Positions 1 through 10,724 of a stretch of DNA of 64,000 bases are shown here, in pieces. The translations under genes were made by a program, and so were the position numbers. The notes below the pieces were generated by a model that was not told the DNA's origin, did no database searches, and saw nothing but the letters and a program-made list of their open reading frames with translations. The DNA is taken from NCBI GenBank assembly GCA_032209605.1, contig JASFXZ010000053.1, positions 248,001-312,000 on the forward strand. The letters run 5' to 3'. Numbering within the stretch: position 1 is the first letter of the stretch; every line of letters begins with the position of its first letter. The stretch comes from Mactromeris polynyma (lineage: Eukaryota; Mollusca; Bivalvia; Venerida; Mactridae).

Positions 1-1063
1 AACGGGCCCATAAATAATGATCGTATTTTGGTGGAAATATTATATCCATAGGTCGTTGTTGAATGATCGTCTCCAAACAGTGAAAGTCTATTGTATGTCA
101 TACCATTTCAATCTCATTCATTGAGAAATATTTAATTAATTACAATGAAATAAGCATTTTAGTCACAAAATCAATCTTCCAACCCCGCTTCGTAAATACT
201 GACAAGCGTTTGTCAGGCAGATCGAGCAAGAATAGTCGCCCCTGACAAATGTTATACTAGGGCATCAATGGAAATATACGTAGAACGATAAAATAACATC
301 ATTGTATATGCTGGAACTTCTTTTAAACAAAATACAAGCAGCAGATTGTAGATATCGAAAATACTAGCATTTTCCTTATATTTAAGATAAAAGTTAAGAC
401 TGCTAAGAGGTACCTTACAGTTAAGGAGAAAAATAAACAATATCTTAAGATAATATGCTTTGTGAATACCACTTAAGATTTTTCTTGAAATCTAAGGAAG
501 AAATGCAAGAAAAATCTTAAATTTAATGGAAATCTTAGAATTTAAGATAAATTTTCAACTTAAGATGTATATTGAATACGGGCCCAGACCATTTTCAATG
601 ATATTTAATCTGTTAATAGAGACCACCTGTAAACAAAAACCACATTTTGCTGTTCCCATGGGTGGTCTTTACAGACAGGTTTGACTGTACTTAGATTTAG
701 CCATACAGCTGAATGTTTTACAAGCGCACAACGTGAAGAGCTTCAAAATGCACGTACAGATATTCGTATTGTAAGCATTGTTCTCAGTGATCAACTTATA
801 TTCTCGGTACATAACGGGCTGAATACATTTCTATAGTGATTCATTCTTTTTTATCTGATATTATTTCCAAATCAAACTGACTCGTAAATGTATCTGTTTG
901 ATATAGTGTCTGCCTACCGTCAATGAGTGAGGCAGTCACGCACTGAACGAACAACAAAACAAGTTTGTGCACGAGATTTGCGTGTCAATCACCCAGACCA
1001 GGATGTAAGAATGAGAAGTAAAAACATATCAAATAAATAACACGACACACAAACACTGAAATA
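1..1063. other. Left flank, no gene seen
   Basis: AT-rich DNA with no convincing exon. Positions about 460-575 hold several copies, in both orientations, of words like CTTAAGATTTT, next to GAATACGGGCCC, which resembles the CTTAA-rich MITE at 52007-52360. Positions 618-690 hold GACCACCTGTAAAC followed by GGTGGTCTTTACAGACAGG, which looks like part of another short inverted-repeat element. No coding potential is apparent. Confidence 0.5.
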
Positions 1064-1316
1064 TACTTAACACCATTAAAAACACAACTGTTTTAATTAG
1101 GCTTCATTTTGTACATAGTGTAAAAAGCTATACCAACTGTTACCAATGTTTAACATATTGTTCAAAAAGTATTGAAAATGTGGACCAAAAATTCATATAT
1201 CATGATTCAATAAGTTTAGGAAATTAAGTTAGCGAATTAAAATATAATTATTTCTTCTTTTTGTCATGTTTGGAAGCAGACACTTTTCCGTTGCGTTTTT
1301 AATGGCTTTACGTATA
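1064..1316. mobile_element. MITE, TACTTAACGCC family, copy 1
   Basis: About 250 bp bounded by terminal inverted repeats. The left end reads TACTTAACACCATTAAAAAC and the right end is its near reverse complement (TTGCGTTTTTAATGGC then a TA-rich end). There is no ORF. The same termini recur at 1331-1588, 9323-9577 and 30435-30690. The TA-rich ends suggest a Tc1/mariner-mobilised MITE, but that is inference. This copy is the most diverged of the four. Confidence 0.75.
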
Positions 1317-1330
1317 CATATACTCGTATA

Positions 1331-1588
1331 TACTTGACGCCATTAGAAACGCAACTATTTGAACTAGGCTTTATTGTGTAGTACAAAGTGTCAAAAGCGT
1401 GTTACAGTTATCTATGTATTAATTCTTGTTCAAAACTTTATTAAACTATAGACCAATTATATATTATTTCATTATTGATTAATTTTATGAAATCATGTTT
1501 TAGAACGAAAAAAAAACGTTTGCCTTTATAATATCATTTTAACTATCTGCACAAATTTTTGGTTGTGTTTTTAATGGCGTTAAGTATA
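1331..1588. mobile_element. MITE, TACTTAACGCC family, copy 2
   Basis: 258 bp. The left end is TACTTGACGCCATTAGAAAC and the right end is TTTTTAATGGCGTTAAGTAT, so the terminal inverted repeats are about 25 bp with few mismatches. It lies only 14 bp from copy 1 in the same orientation. Its internal sequence matches the copies at 9323 and 30435 better than it matches copy 1. Non-coding. Confidence 0.8.
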
Positions 1589-2289
1589 GATTGCAGAGTA
1601 GGACAACTATCAGACCAGGCAGTCTGTAGATTCAGTTTGAGATTCCACACTGAATATTTCTCACCCTGTTTTGCAATACTTTGATTTTGCAATGATTTTT
1701 TTCAGTTTCTAATGAGGTTCTAATGAGAGAACTGATAACCATGAACGTGAATATTTCTCCACGGAACCATTCAATTTGATTTTATACATCATGTGCCCTG
1801 GAGCAGATTCGCAACCCGTTGGGTATATAACACAGATATTAACTTGAATGCAAAATCCATATCACATCATTGGTTAATAAGCTCTTCATTATCAAGTAAT
1901 GCTCGAAATATATTTCATACTATTAAAATTGTGTTCAAACAAGAAAAGTAGCGCATAGACTCTGAACAAATAATTACTTACTAAAACAAATACCTCCAGG
2001 ATCATTTTAACGTTATCTACTCTGTTCATTTAATATCGCACCGTATGGAATTTTTAAATTTTCATTAACTGAATTTTAGGATACAAGAAAAGAACTTGAC
2101 ACGATATATTTGCATGTATACGCAACATGTATGCTGAATTTCATGACTTTCATGACAATCGACAACTGCTTTAATACAAATGAGTTTCAAAAGTCAAGGA
2201 GTACAAGTATGGTTGGTAAAATAGTGTGTGTTATTAAATGTACCTAGTATAATAAGATTTCCTCACTACAATAGGTTGTTTCATGTTTG
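1589..2289. other. Intergenic, nothing recognised
   Basis: AT-rich sequence with no ORF of note, RNA-like structure or clear repeat. Confidence 0.4.
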
Positions 2290-2450
2290 TAATGGTTTGC
2301 CATTTTAAGTTTGTTTCATCGGGTTTAACGCCGTTTCTCAACGATATTTCAGTTATATACGGCGACCGGTTCACCTAACCAGTTTTTCCTGGACTGAATT
2401 CTTACCAGAACTAACTTACCCTTCCACAAGGAGCCGGCAAATTATCCAGT
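2290..2450 (-). mobile_element. SINE 3' fragment
   Basis: Read on the minus strand this region contains TGTGGAAGGGTAAGTTAGT and then ends in ACGGCGTTAAACCCGATG and an A/C-rich tail. Both blocks align with the SINE split by an insertion at 5777-6345. The GGCGTTAAACCC tail is typical of molluscan SINEs (recalled knowledge). The tRNA-like head is missing or too diverged to see. Confidence 0.65.
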
Positions 2451-3433
2451 CTTCTTTTTTTATTATTCGGAATCATAAATACATATCCCCCTACGATGAT
2501 CTACCTACGTTTTAAAGTTAAGTACAGCACACATGGTATTCTATAATCTCAATGTATCGAAAGCACATAAACTAATAGAAGCATATAGCTGCAATATAGA
2601 AATCATGATACCTACGCAATCAGAATATCAAAACTTGAACATAATTCAACACTTGTGGCCGTGATATCAATTGAGAATAGAATGTCAGCTCAACAAAAGT
2701 CATAGTTTAGTTGAAATTATGGACTAATCAATGTTTTATCTCATGGGTGGGGAATAGACTTGAGACTGGAGACGATTCCCGTCAGGCGGTATTTTGATAC
2801 ACCGAATGATTCGAGTCCCGGAAAATAGACTTTGGCCAGATTTTTAAGAGATCCAGGATGTTGGAAATTAGCATATCCTATTGTTGGGATATACAACAAA
2901 TGCTTTGCTGTCGGAACTATACCCTAACAAGGACAAATTGTCTATTTACCCTTGCCCAGCCCGCCCGACCCCCGGGGGACAAAATATTGATACGCGCATC
3001 CTAAACAAACTATAAATCACGACTGCAAATTACAGAATTATAAAATTCGTGATACACTTCCTCTTGTGTATGTGACGTTGTCTGTGACACTTAAATCTCT
3101 CTTACAGACCAACTAAATATCTGTGTTAGAAAGTGGGGATTATAATTTCCTTATAACCATTATTAAGTTTTATGAATATTTATGATATGTTGTATTGCGA
3201 TTAAGTGGCATTTGTGTAATTTCATACATACATGTATATCAATCATATCGTACCAATGCCTCGTACCGTGAAGCGTCTCTGAAGGAGGAAATGCTGCAAT
3301 AAAAGTTCTCTTTCCTCACATAAACGTTTTTATTACATAACATACGATGGAGAGTGGTAATAACACCCATTTATTATTTACGATATTTCACTAGTGAAAT
3401 AACAACTCACGTGCGTGCGACTTCACATCAAAA
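2451..3433. other. Unique left flank of the duplication, no gene seen
   Basis: AT-rich DNA without a convincing exon. It ends at the left boundary of unit A. The last bases before the boundary, about 3390-3433, are not found again upstream of unit B, which starts after different sequence. Confidence 0.45.
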
Positions 3434-3867
3434 CAAGCGTGACGTAGACGCGCTCAAATGTTGTTGACATTGTTAAATATTTATTTTTGTGCGAAGAATG
3501 ACATTTTACTTCATAGAAAATAAATGTTTATTTGAATATGATATTTGATAAAAATCATTTGAACTCGTGGCTGAAGATTCAAAAAGGAAATTGTCGGAAC
3601 TACTTTTTGATGCGTCAGCTTTTGTTAACCAATGATCGAATAACACACGTCATATTTTGCTTGCATATAAGGCGGTTAAGGTAATGTTTTGTATGTATGC
3701 TGATATTGAACTCACGACACTACTTTCGGAACTTAAGAAAGTACTTTGAGATAGAAAGTTTCATTAAGTACAACATACAGATAACACAGTTAATATTACG
3801 TAATAATCTGACTGAATTAGCCAACAATCAAAATGGCCACTGCACGAGAGAAAATGAGGTAGACGAT

Positions 3868-3929
3868 GCATGGGCGGACGGGCGGACGGACGGACGGTCA
3901 GACGGACGGACGGACGGACAAACGGACAA
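3868..3929. repeat. (GGAC)n microsatellite
   Basis: About 60 bp of imperfect GGAC/GGAC-like repeats with interruptions such as GGTCAGAC. The unit B counterpart near 24685-24710 is much shorter, so this locus changed in length between the copies. Confidence 0.9.
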
Positions 3930-4202
3930 GTACAATTACACTACGAGAAAAGTGCAGAGAGACAAATGTACCTTCCAAGCTTTATAACAGACAAAGATAA
4001 GGAAAATATTTTCCCAACAAATATCTTCATCGATTCTGTGCCGAACACAGCCGGTTACCTATTCAGTATAGCGATTGTGATTTATATTAACAACCTTACA
4101 ATTGACAGTCGAGAACCCACTTTTGGATAAAAAGATAAGAGAATATTGAATGTATTCATTACTGGGGTCACCTTCATAAAATGTAAGACTAAGGTTTTTG
4201 TT

Positions 4203-4258
4203 TGGGAAGGCATTGTCTTGTGCATGTGGCATTCCCTGTAGCAACTTGTTCTCTCTTT
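4203..4258 (+). mobile_element. 3' end of dispersed repeat family X
   Basis: Contains GGGAAGGCATTGTCTTGTG and CATTCCCTGTAGCAACTTGT and ends in TTCTCTCTTTT. The same 55-60 bp end occurs at 24985-25042, 19060-19115 (minus), 40628-40690 (minus), 48135-48210 (minus), 50275-50345 and 61078-61132. Fuller copies of about 300-400 bp are seen at 49935-50345 and, reversed, at 19060-19375. The class is not recognised. Confidence 0.7.
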
Positions 4259-4488
4259 TAAACTCAGACTTTAGAATATTAAATAGTCTTTGCGCTCCTA
4301 CGTTGGTCTAACAGTATACATGCAGATGTAAAAACAAACTGACGTATGTGTACACTGGGTAACAGCAATTATTTAGACACAACTTTATTCGTTTAGATTT
4401 GCTGAAAACAAAAGGCCAATGAATATAACTTGTGCAATTTTAAAGTCTAAGTCTGAGTTTCAGTCTTTAAATGTTTGCGACTAACTTA
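4254..4488. mobile_element. MITE of the CTCAGACTTT family
   Basis: The left end has TTTAAACTCAGACTTTAGAA and the right end has the inverse, AAGTCTGAGTTTCAGTCTTT, giving imperfect terminal inverted repeats around about 235 bp of non-coding DNA. Relatives are at 12522-12743 and 50780-51018. In unit B the same element (25039-25546) is interrupted by a 270 bp insertion, so this copy shows the uninterrupted state. Confidence 0.6.
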
Positions 4489-5776
4489 GCCACCCCACTG
4501 TGTTTCGACAGCATGTTGAAATTGCCTTGGGCAATAGTTTGACTTTATATATTGTTGGGAGTGTATAGAACAACAATGACTTAAACGTGAGATTTCAAAT
4601 AAATCTTCAATCACAGAAACAACTAAAATTTCAGTGGAAACAGAAAATGTGTTGTAAAACTAAATAATACATTTTTGTAAATCAATTTTTTACGTCGAAA
4701 GTATGTGAATATTAATACTGGTAAATTGTCGCAGATTGTTTAAAGATGAATTTATAAGATCAGAAAACTAGCTTATAAGAACAACAAGAGTATTGCAGTA
4801 AACTGTCGTAGTGGACTTTTAAATAATTTTACATGGCTTACAACCTTAAATAGAGCTACAACTACTCACATGATAACGATTGACGTCTGTGAATAATAAA
4901 AAAACAGGATTTGGCATTTATCCTGATCATTCTATGAATACTGTGTATATATGTAGAAAAATATCAAATCACGTGCTCCCCCCCCCCCCCCCCCCCTCCC
5001 GTTATGTAGGTTATATAGGTCCTTTGTCTGAATAATTGCAACATCATTTTTACAATACATATAAATACAGGGATCGATTTAAGCGTGTTCCATATAAATA
5101 GCATCACTTTAAATATTTTCATTTCAGTGTAAAGCTAAACTACAACTACTACAACCACAACTACTCGTATTTTGATATAATATGTATGTATACATGCATT
5201 GTAACATCATGTGCTCTTCAGAAAATCTATGCCTTTTGTCACAAATATTTTGTATAATTGCTATAAAACATGTTAATATGTTTTTATTGCAATAAACTAT
5301 TTGTAGTTGTAGTATAAAGTTAAACAGAATTATCGCCAAAATTGTTTTGATTGTGTTAAAGTTCACACCTTCACACAGATCAAAACGCCAAGCTGTATAT
5401 TGCAACCCAATATAATTGACCATACCAATATTTCGTCTCGAGGCTATTCTATAAAAGTCCTATATTTCCCCCCTAAAAGCGCTTTCGGTGTTAATTAACA
5501 GGTTGTATAATCGCTACATCCGGATATATCACACACGCAGTAAGTATAAATTGATCGTGTGAACATGCAATCCTTCTATCGCGGAAATTGATAGAAATAA
5601 TGGAATGTGCATGATATGATGCCATTTACAAATGTGCATGGCATTATATTGTTAAATGATAAGTGCATTATTATGTTATCAGATATGTAACTTTATTGGT
5701 CCATTAGAGTAATTGAAAAAATGCCATTGTCTTTTTGATACTCTGTTCCTAATTAAAACAACATAATACATATAGA
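4489..5776. other. Intergenic with a poly-C tract, no gene seen
   Basis: Non-coding DNA shared with unit B. Positions 4979-4997 are an almost pure C run that varies in length from the unit B equivalent (26027-26040). No exon is supported. Confidence 0.45.
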
Positions 5777-6345
5777 CGTCTGGCTATCTCAGCGGCGGTG
5801 GATGTTCTGGGCGATGTCAATGTTAACTCAGTGATTAGAGCTAGGCTTTCGACCGAGAGGTCCGGGCTCGATTCCTGTGCTAGACAGGTCATGTCCTTCC
5901 GTGACATAAGGCTTCGGTCATTTGTCCTCCACCTCTGATTCATGTGGAGAAGTTGTCTTGTCAACTGATTGTGGAAGGGCAAGTTAGTACCGGTTGATAA
6001 TAAATTCTAAGACAACTGGGCCCGATCTCTCAAAACATTTCAAATATAATCCTCAGCTCGATATGAGATTTTACTCGAATCAGAGCCTGAGTTTGAGACA
6101 CTCTCATTGCGGATCTCTTGAAAATCTTCTGAGAAAAGAACTCATCTCATCTTTTTTGTTTTGTAATAACGATTTTGAGTCTGGTCTAAGCTGAGAAAAA
6201 ACAATTTGAGATAATATTAGAGCTGAGATTTAGGTCAGATTAGGATGCTTCGGGATATCCGGGCCTGGTTAGATCATTTGACTACCGTATGTAACTGAAA
6301 ATTATTGAAAGGTTGAAAACCCGATTAAAACAAACAAATCAGTTT
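5777..6345 (+). mobile_element. tRNA-derived SINE split by a MITE
   Basis: The head has pol III promoter-like boxes (AACTCAGTGATTAGAGC near 5827 and GGCTCGATTCC near 5866). A body follows with TCATGTGGAGAAGTTGTC and GTGGAAGGGCAAGTTAGT. The SINE resumes after 6270 with GGTTAGATCATTTGACTACC and ends in AAAACCCGATTAAAACAAAC, matching the fragment at 2290-2450. Unit B has the same nested arrangement (26812-27386), so both insertions predate the separation of the copies. Confidence 0.7.
6014..6270. mobile_element. MITE nested in the SINE
   Basis: Terminal inverted repeats: AACTGGGCCCGATC at the left, and CCGGGCCTGGTT at the right, which reads AACCAGGCCCGG inverted. The 257 bp interior is unusually rich in CTGAG, CTCAG, TTTGAGA and ATCTCA words in both orientations, so the strand can fold on itself at many registers. 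It interrupts the SINE body. Unit B copy: 27045-27301. Confidence 0.7.
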
Positions 6346-7776
6346 ATAAGTCACACTGATTATACAGAGACATTCCTGATTGGTTATTACTAAATTTGCT
6401 GCATTTAGCAAGTAATAACATAATCTCCTGATAAGGTTTCCCCTGGGAGAGTTTAATTCTGATAAAACGGATAAAAATTCGCCTAAGGATGATTGGTTTC
6501 GATAGCTGATAAACAATTGCTCTGTGGTTGGTAAAATCAGATGCTAACATTTTGACTACAATCAAAACGTTATTAAAGCTGGCCTTATACACATTTGACC
6601 TGAAGAAGCATTCGCCTCTAACAGTTATTGATGCGTAATACTGTATTTTAACAATACGTTGTTGATTTAAAGTGGACATAGTGTTTATTTTTGGGTTAAG
6701 TGAACATTAACAGTGTGGATTAAACGAACGTAAGTATTTAGTGTTATTTAAAATTTATTATTAATTTATGGACTGTTATACTATATGTTTTTCGATTTGG
6801 TTTAATTCTTCATATTTTTCTGTGATTTATATTATACATGTACCTTTCATTGTACTTGTATGGTGTAAATAACAACAAACGTAAAGTAATCAAAGATAAA
6901 ACATCAGTAACAGGCGCCATGAGATGTTTGTCGTTTGGGCAATTCTTCTGCGATTTCGGTTTTTGGTTGCATGGGGAAATAAAATTGCGTAATGTATTTC
7001 ATAGCAATATTGAAAATATTCTTAGTTATAGCATTTTTACACATCATATAAGCTAGATCATTTTAATAAATATAAATATTGAATCCATTACCAATAATAG
7101 CACAGATATGCTTTGATTTTTTTTCTGAAAGTTTGAAGATTTATAAGTAATGGCGATGTCGTTAACTTTGAATGCTGGTTTTCCTGGACAAATGGTTAGG
7201 TTGCAAAAGAGACATTTTGGTAATATGACATGTATAAAATATAGGATGTAATTATATCTAAATATCTAGATAAATCATTGAAAGTACACCGATTCACTTC
7301 AGATATTATAAGGAGAACATCTAGAAGAAATTATATGCACACACTCACTTAGTACTCATGGCATTTCTGGTTGAACAGACTATCAAGAATGAATATCAAT
7401 GAATTGCATGTTCTTGAATAACTACTTTTATTAATCATTCTTCAACATTACATGCTTTACTGGGTATACAAAACGACTGAAACAGCAAAAAGAACAATTT
7501 AAATATGTTTTCCTCAGCCGTAAACATCATCCTTAATTTTAACTCCTTAGCCGGCAAAGTCAGAATTGCAAAATACCATCTGCGGTAAACGTCATCATAG
7601 TTGTGCATACCAGGGTCCCCTTGGAAGGATCAAACTTCGGCTTACGAGCACTGACATACTTGCAACCCGCTATAATTGTATGTAAATGATATTTGTTTTC
7701 ATCTGTGGAGTAAAAATATTTCATTATATCGCAAAACGCTCAAAATCGACCAGCTTAAGGGGATTTTACTTTTTTC
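6346..7776. other. Intergenic, no gene seen
   Basis: AT-rich DNA shared with unit B. Short ORFs here start on non-ATG codons or differ between copies by frameshifts, so none is called. Confidence 0.4.
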
Positions 7777-8394
7777 TATAGACAGACCGGATCAGTACGC
7801 GGACATTACCAGTACGCGGACACCTCCATATTTAGCGTTTCTTAAATGTTTAAACTTTCTTGACTGACGTTAAAATTACTCACAATTATTCGCACTGTAG
7901 ATCTATTTGTTCTTCTTCCGGTATCTGGTATCGAACGCGTATTTGTACTATTCCGGGTCTTTAACTTACAAGCAGACAAACTCGTGTTGAGAAACGTAAA
8001 CACACATTGTTTTTGCAGTCAACGGGTGAAAAAATGTTGGCTGTCTGTTTAAATCATCTTCAACTTAATAAAAGAGAAAGAATATTGAAAGGCTTTAATA
8101 ATCAAAAAAGTCTCGCCAAAATATTCAACATGAAGCCAGAAATGAAAATAATTCCTATGTTGGTGTCCGCGTACTGGTTAAATAGCACGATTTTTTTCGG
8201 CCGTCACTGTAGCACGTGCGGTGCCAAACTGCGCGTGCGCATTGGGTTGTTTATAATCACGATTTCCCATAACTTTTAGAGCAAGGACTTATCTGAAAAG
8301 TTACAAAGACCAGATGGTTTGAAACACAGCTGAGTTTACACAATTTATTAAAATGCTGTAAAAAGTGTCCGCGTACTGTTCCGGTCTGTCTATA
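7777..8394. mobile_element. TIR element with TATAGACAGACCGG ends
   Basis: 618 bp. The left end TATAGACAGACCGGATCAGT is matched by the right end ACTGTTCCGGTCTGTCTATA in inverted orientation. The word AGTACGCGGACAC follows the left end twice, and its inverse GTGTCCGCGTACT occurs at about 8163 and 8364. There is no transposase ORF, so it is non-autonomous. Unit B copy: 28836-29479. Confidence 0.8.
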
Positions 8395-9322
8395 TAAAAT
8401 TTAAGCAGACGATGTCAGCTTTATTCCGCAAATATATTGCTTTGTATCATTTTGATAGTAGTGTATACATTCACTGTCGTTCCGACGATAACAGATTTAA
8501 CAGAAACATCGAAATTATGAATTATTGCTCAGAAAAGAAACAACAATGCTCACCTGCCTGGAACGCTTCTCTCTGTCGCAAACGCATCACTCGGCGATAT
8601 AAACATAGGTTATACACCGTGGTACTTATGATGCCCCATCAAAATTCGGAGGATTCGATATCGATGCAAAAAGCACTAACTTCCGGTAGTTGGACCTTAT
8701 ATTTCGTGTTTTAGTTTTCAATCGCTGTCAACCGATATAGCAGTATCTGGTGCCTTCGTCATTTCAGTATTAAAATGGTTACTTGTTGTTGTTGTTGTTG
8801 TTGAGTTTGACGTCATGAAATTAAGTGTGTGCTCCAGTGAATATATAGTCAAGCTAGCACACGCAATCAGGACGTATTTTGTAAACATTATCTGATGTCA
8901 TTTATTGGCTTTTTCGAAGACGAAACATAAATTTACTGATAACTATCAACAGTTGGCTAGGTGGAAAAAACTGTCTTGTTTATGTTACAGTTTTTCGATT
9001 TATACGAAGAAAAACAATTCTTATTTGAGTTTTGATAAAAACGACCCACATTATTCGCATAATGGTATTTGCTTATTGCAAATACGAATGTGCAAACCTT
9101 TCAGTTACAGTTTAAAAATACATATCTAGAAACGATACACATGTTTATATATCAGATGACCGGTTATCAAATACAAGATAGGTTATAATTGTACAATGTA
9201 CAGTGCAGAAGACTACCATACGAAATATGCCGTCAATACAAAGATGAAGAAAATATTTTGATCTCACATATATAAGTCAAACATAGATGTTAGTATTGAA
9301 CACTCTGTTACTTTGATATATA
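8395..9322. other. Intergenic with a (TTG)n tract, no gene seen
   Basis: Shared with unit B. A (TTG)n run lies near 8784-8803 and is shorter in unit B (near 29898). The ORF from 8412 reads through a region with frameshifts between copies, so coding is not supported. Confidence 0.45.
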
Positions 9323-9577
9323 TACTTGACGCCATTAAAAACGCAACTATTTCAACTAGGCGTTATTTCGTAGTACCAACTGTCAAAAGCGTGTTAAAGG
9401 CATCTATGTGTTAATCCTTGTTCAAAACTTTAATAAACTCTACACCAATTATTTAGTATTTCATTATTGATTAATGTTATGAAGCTATGCTTGAGAAATA
9501 AAGAATATGTTTGTCATTGTAATGTCCCATTCTGTATATGCACACTTTTTGATTGCGTTTTTAATGACGTTAAGTAT
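9323..9577. mobile_element. MITE, TACTTAACGCC family, copy 3
   Basis: 255 bp bounded by TACTTGACGCCATTAAAAAC and the inverse TTTTTAATGACGTTAAGTAT. The interior matches the copy at 1331. The unit B ortholog is at 30435-30690, so the insertion predates the copies. Confidence 0.85.
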
Positions 9578-10071
9578 ATATATATGTTATAGTTACAACT
9601 TTGCGATGGTTTGAAAACTATGCGGTAGATATAGGGTACGTTAACAGATCACCTTAGAGTGAACCAATCTGTATTGTTGATGTCAAAGTTGAATGAGCAT
9701 GAGCTTTGAAACAGAAAATTAGCATAATCAAAATACCATTAATAACAGTAATACTAATGGATGGAGTTGTTTGGCTTTGTCAGGTTCAACAACGTTTGTA
9801 AATTAGTAAGACGACAGTGATGCAAATAGATTAGATAGAAATCTAGAATTGAACAGTGACAGCATTGTTAATGTTGGACTATTCTGGGTGTAAGGGCTAC
9901 ACTATGTTTGATTATACTATGTGTAATACAAAATAGTATAAAGTATACCACGATAAGTTGAGAGTGACGTCATGCAATGTTTACATGGTTTGACCACCTT
10001 TATTGATCAAAATAGGTAAATCGAATAACAAGCAAAACTATTTATTGTGATATTGATTTCGTTAAACTAAC

Positions 10072-10147
10072 AGCTGTGATAGCTCAGATGGTACAATGCT
10101 AATTAAGCTTTTTAGTTTTGGGGCCGAGTTCGAGACCATCGGGAGGT
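10072..10147 (+). pseudogene. tRNA-like sequence / SINE head
   Basis: An A-box-like GATAGCTCAGATGGTAC at the 5' side and a B-box-like GAGTTCGAGAC at 10126-10136 are correctly spaced. The acceptor arms do not pair, so it is not a functional tRNA gene. Confidence 0.5.
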
Positions 10148-10587
10148 AGTTGTTTGTTTTCATTACAATATTATATATTTCGTTGGTCATCTACAGTTGA
10201 CTTACACGACTTATACTAATGAATGTTCGCTCGAATATCATTAATTAAAACATTGTATAGCATGATTGTGTATTTATAAGCTATTCACTAATAACGATTT
10301 GGTTTCAAGTGCACAATATCATCGTGCAGTAGATTTACATTTACATTTATCGCTACACACTCACAGTATATGGAACAAAGTTGATATGGCTACTTCGAAA
10401 AACGTAAGGGGTTCAAATGAACATTTTAGCGACGACGCTATAGCCATTTTTAAACACGTTTGATTTAACGACAAATCAATTAGACGATAACAAAAAATAA
10501 ATAAATAAATAAACAGACAGACCCGACAAACAACAAGTAATTGACGAGCACTGAGTAAGGGATAAAATTCATATTGTCCATAAAAAA

Positions 10588-10676
10588 GGGGAGGCAGGAA
10601 TGTGTCTCGAACTCACACCCTATCTATTGGTCAAAGTTACTAATCAGAAGTGCTACCAATTGAGCTATCGCTACTG
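10588..10676 (-). pseudogene. tRNA-like sequence / SINE head, minus strand
   Basis: On the minus strand a near-consensus A box (TAGCTCAATTGGTAGCA) is followed by a B box (GAGTTCGAGAC) and then a T-rich stretch that could terminate pol III. The acceptor stem is not paired. It faces the tRNA-like sequence at 10072-10147. Confidence 0.5.
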
Positions 10677-10724
10677 TCTACTTTGAGCGATATTTCATCA
10701 ACATTTAATACTAATCCTGAAGAT

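Larger units (their letters stand above)
9940..10724. other. Unit A-specific segment with two tRNA-like heads
   Basis: About 785 bp here corresponds to only about 120 bp of unrelated sequence in unit B (31048-31167), while the flanks align. It contains two tRNA-like sequences in opposite orientation (10072-10147 plus, 10588-10676 minus) and an (AAAT)n run near 10495. It may be one or two SINE insertions, or a replaced block. No protein gene is supported. Confidence 0.6.
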
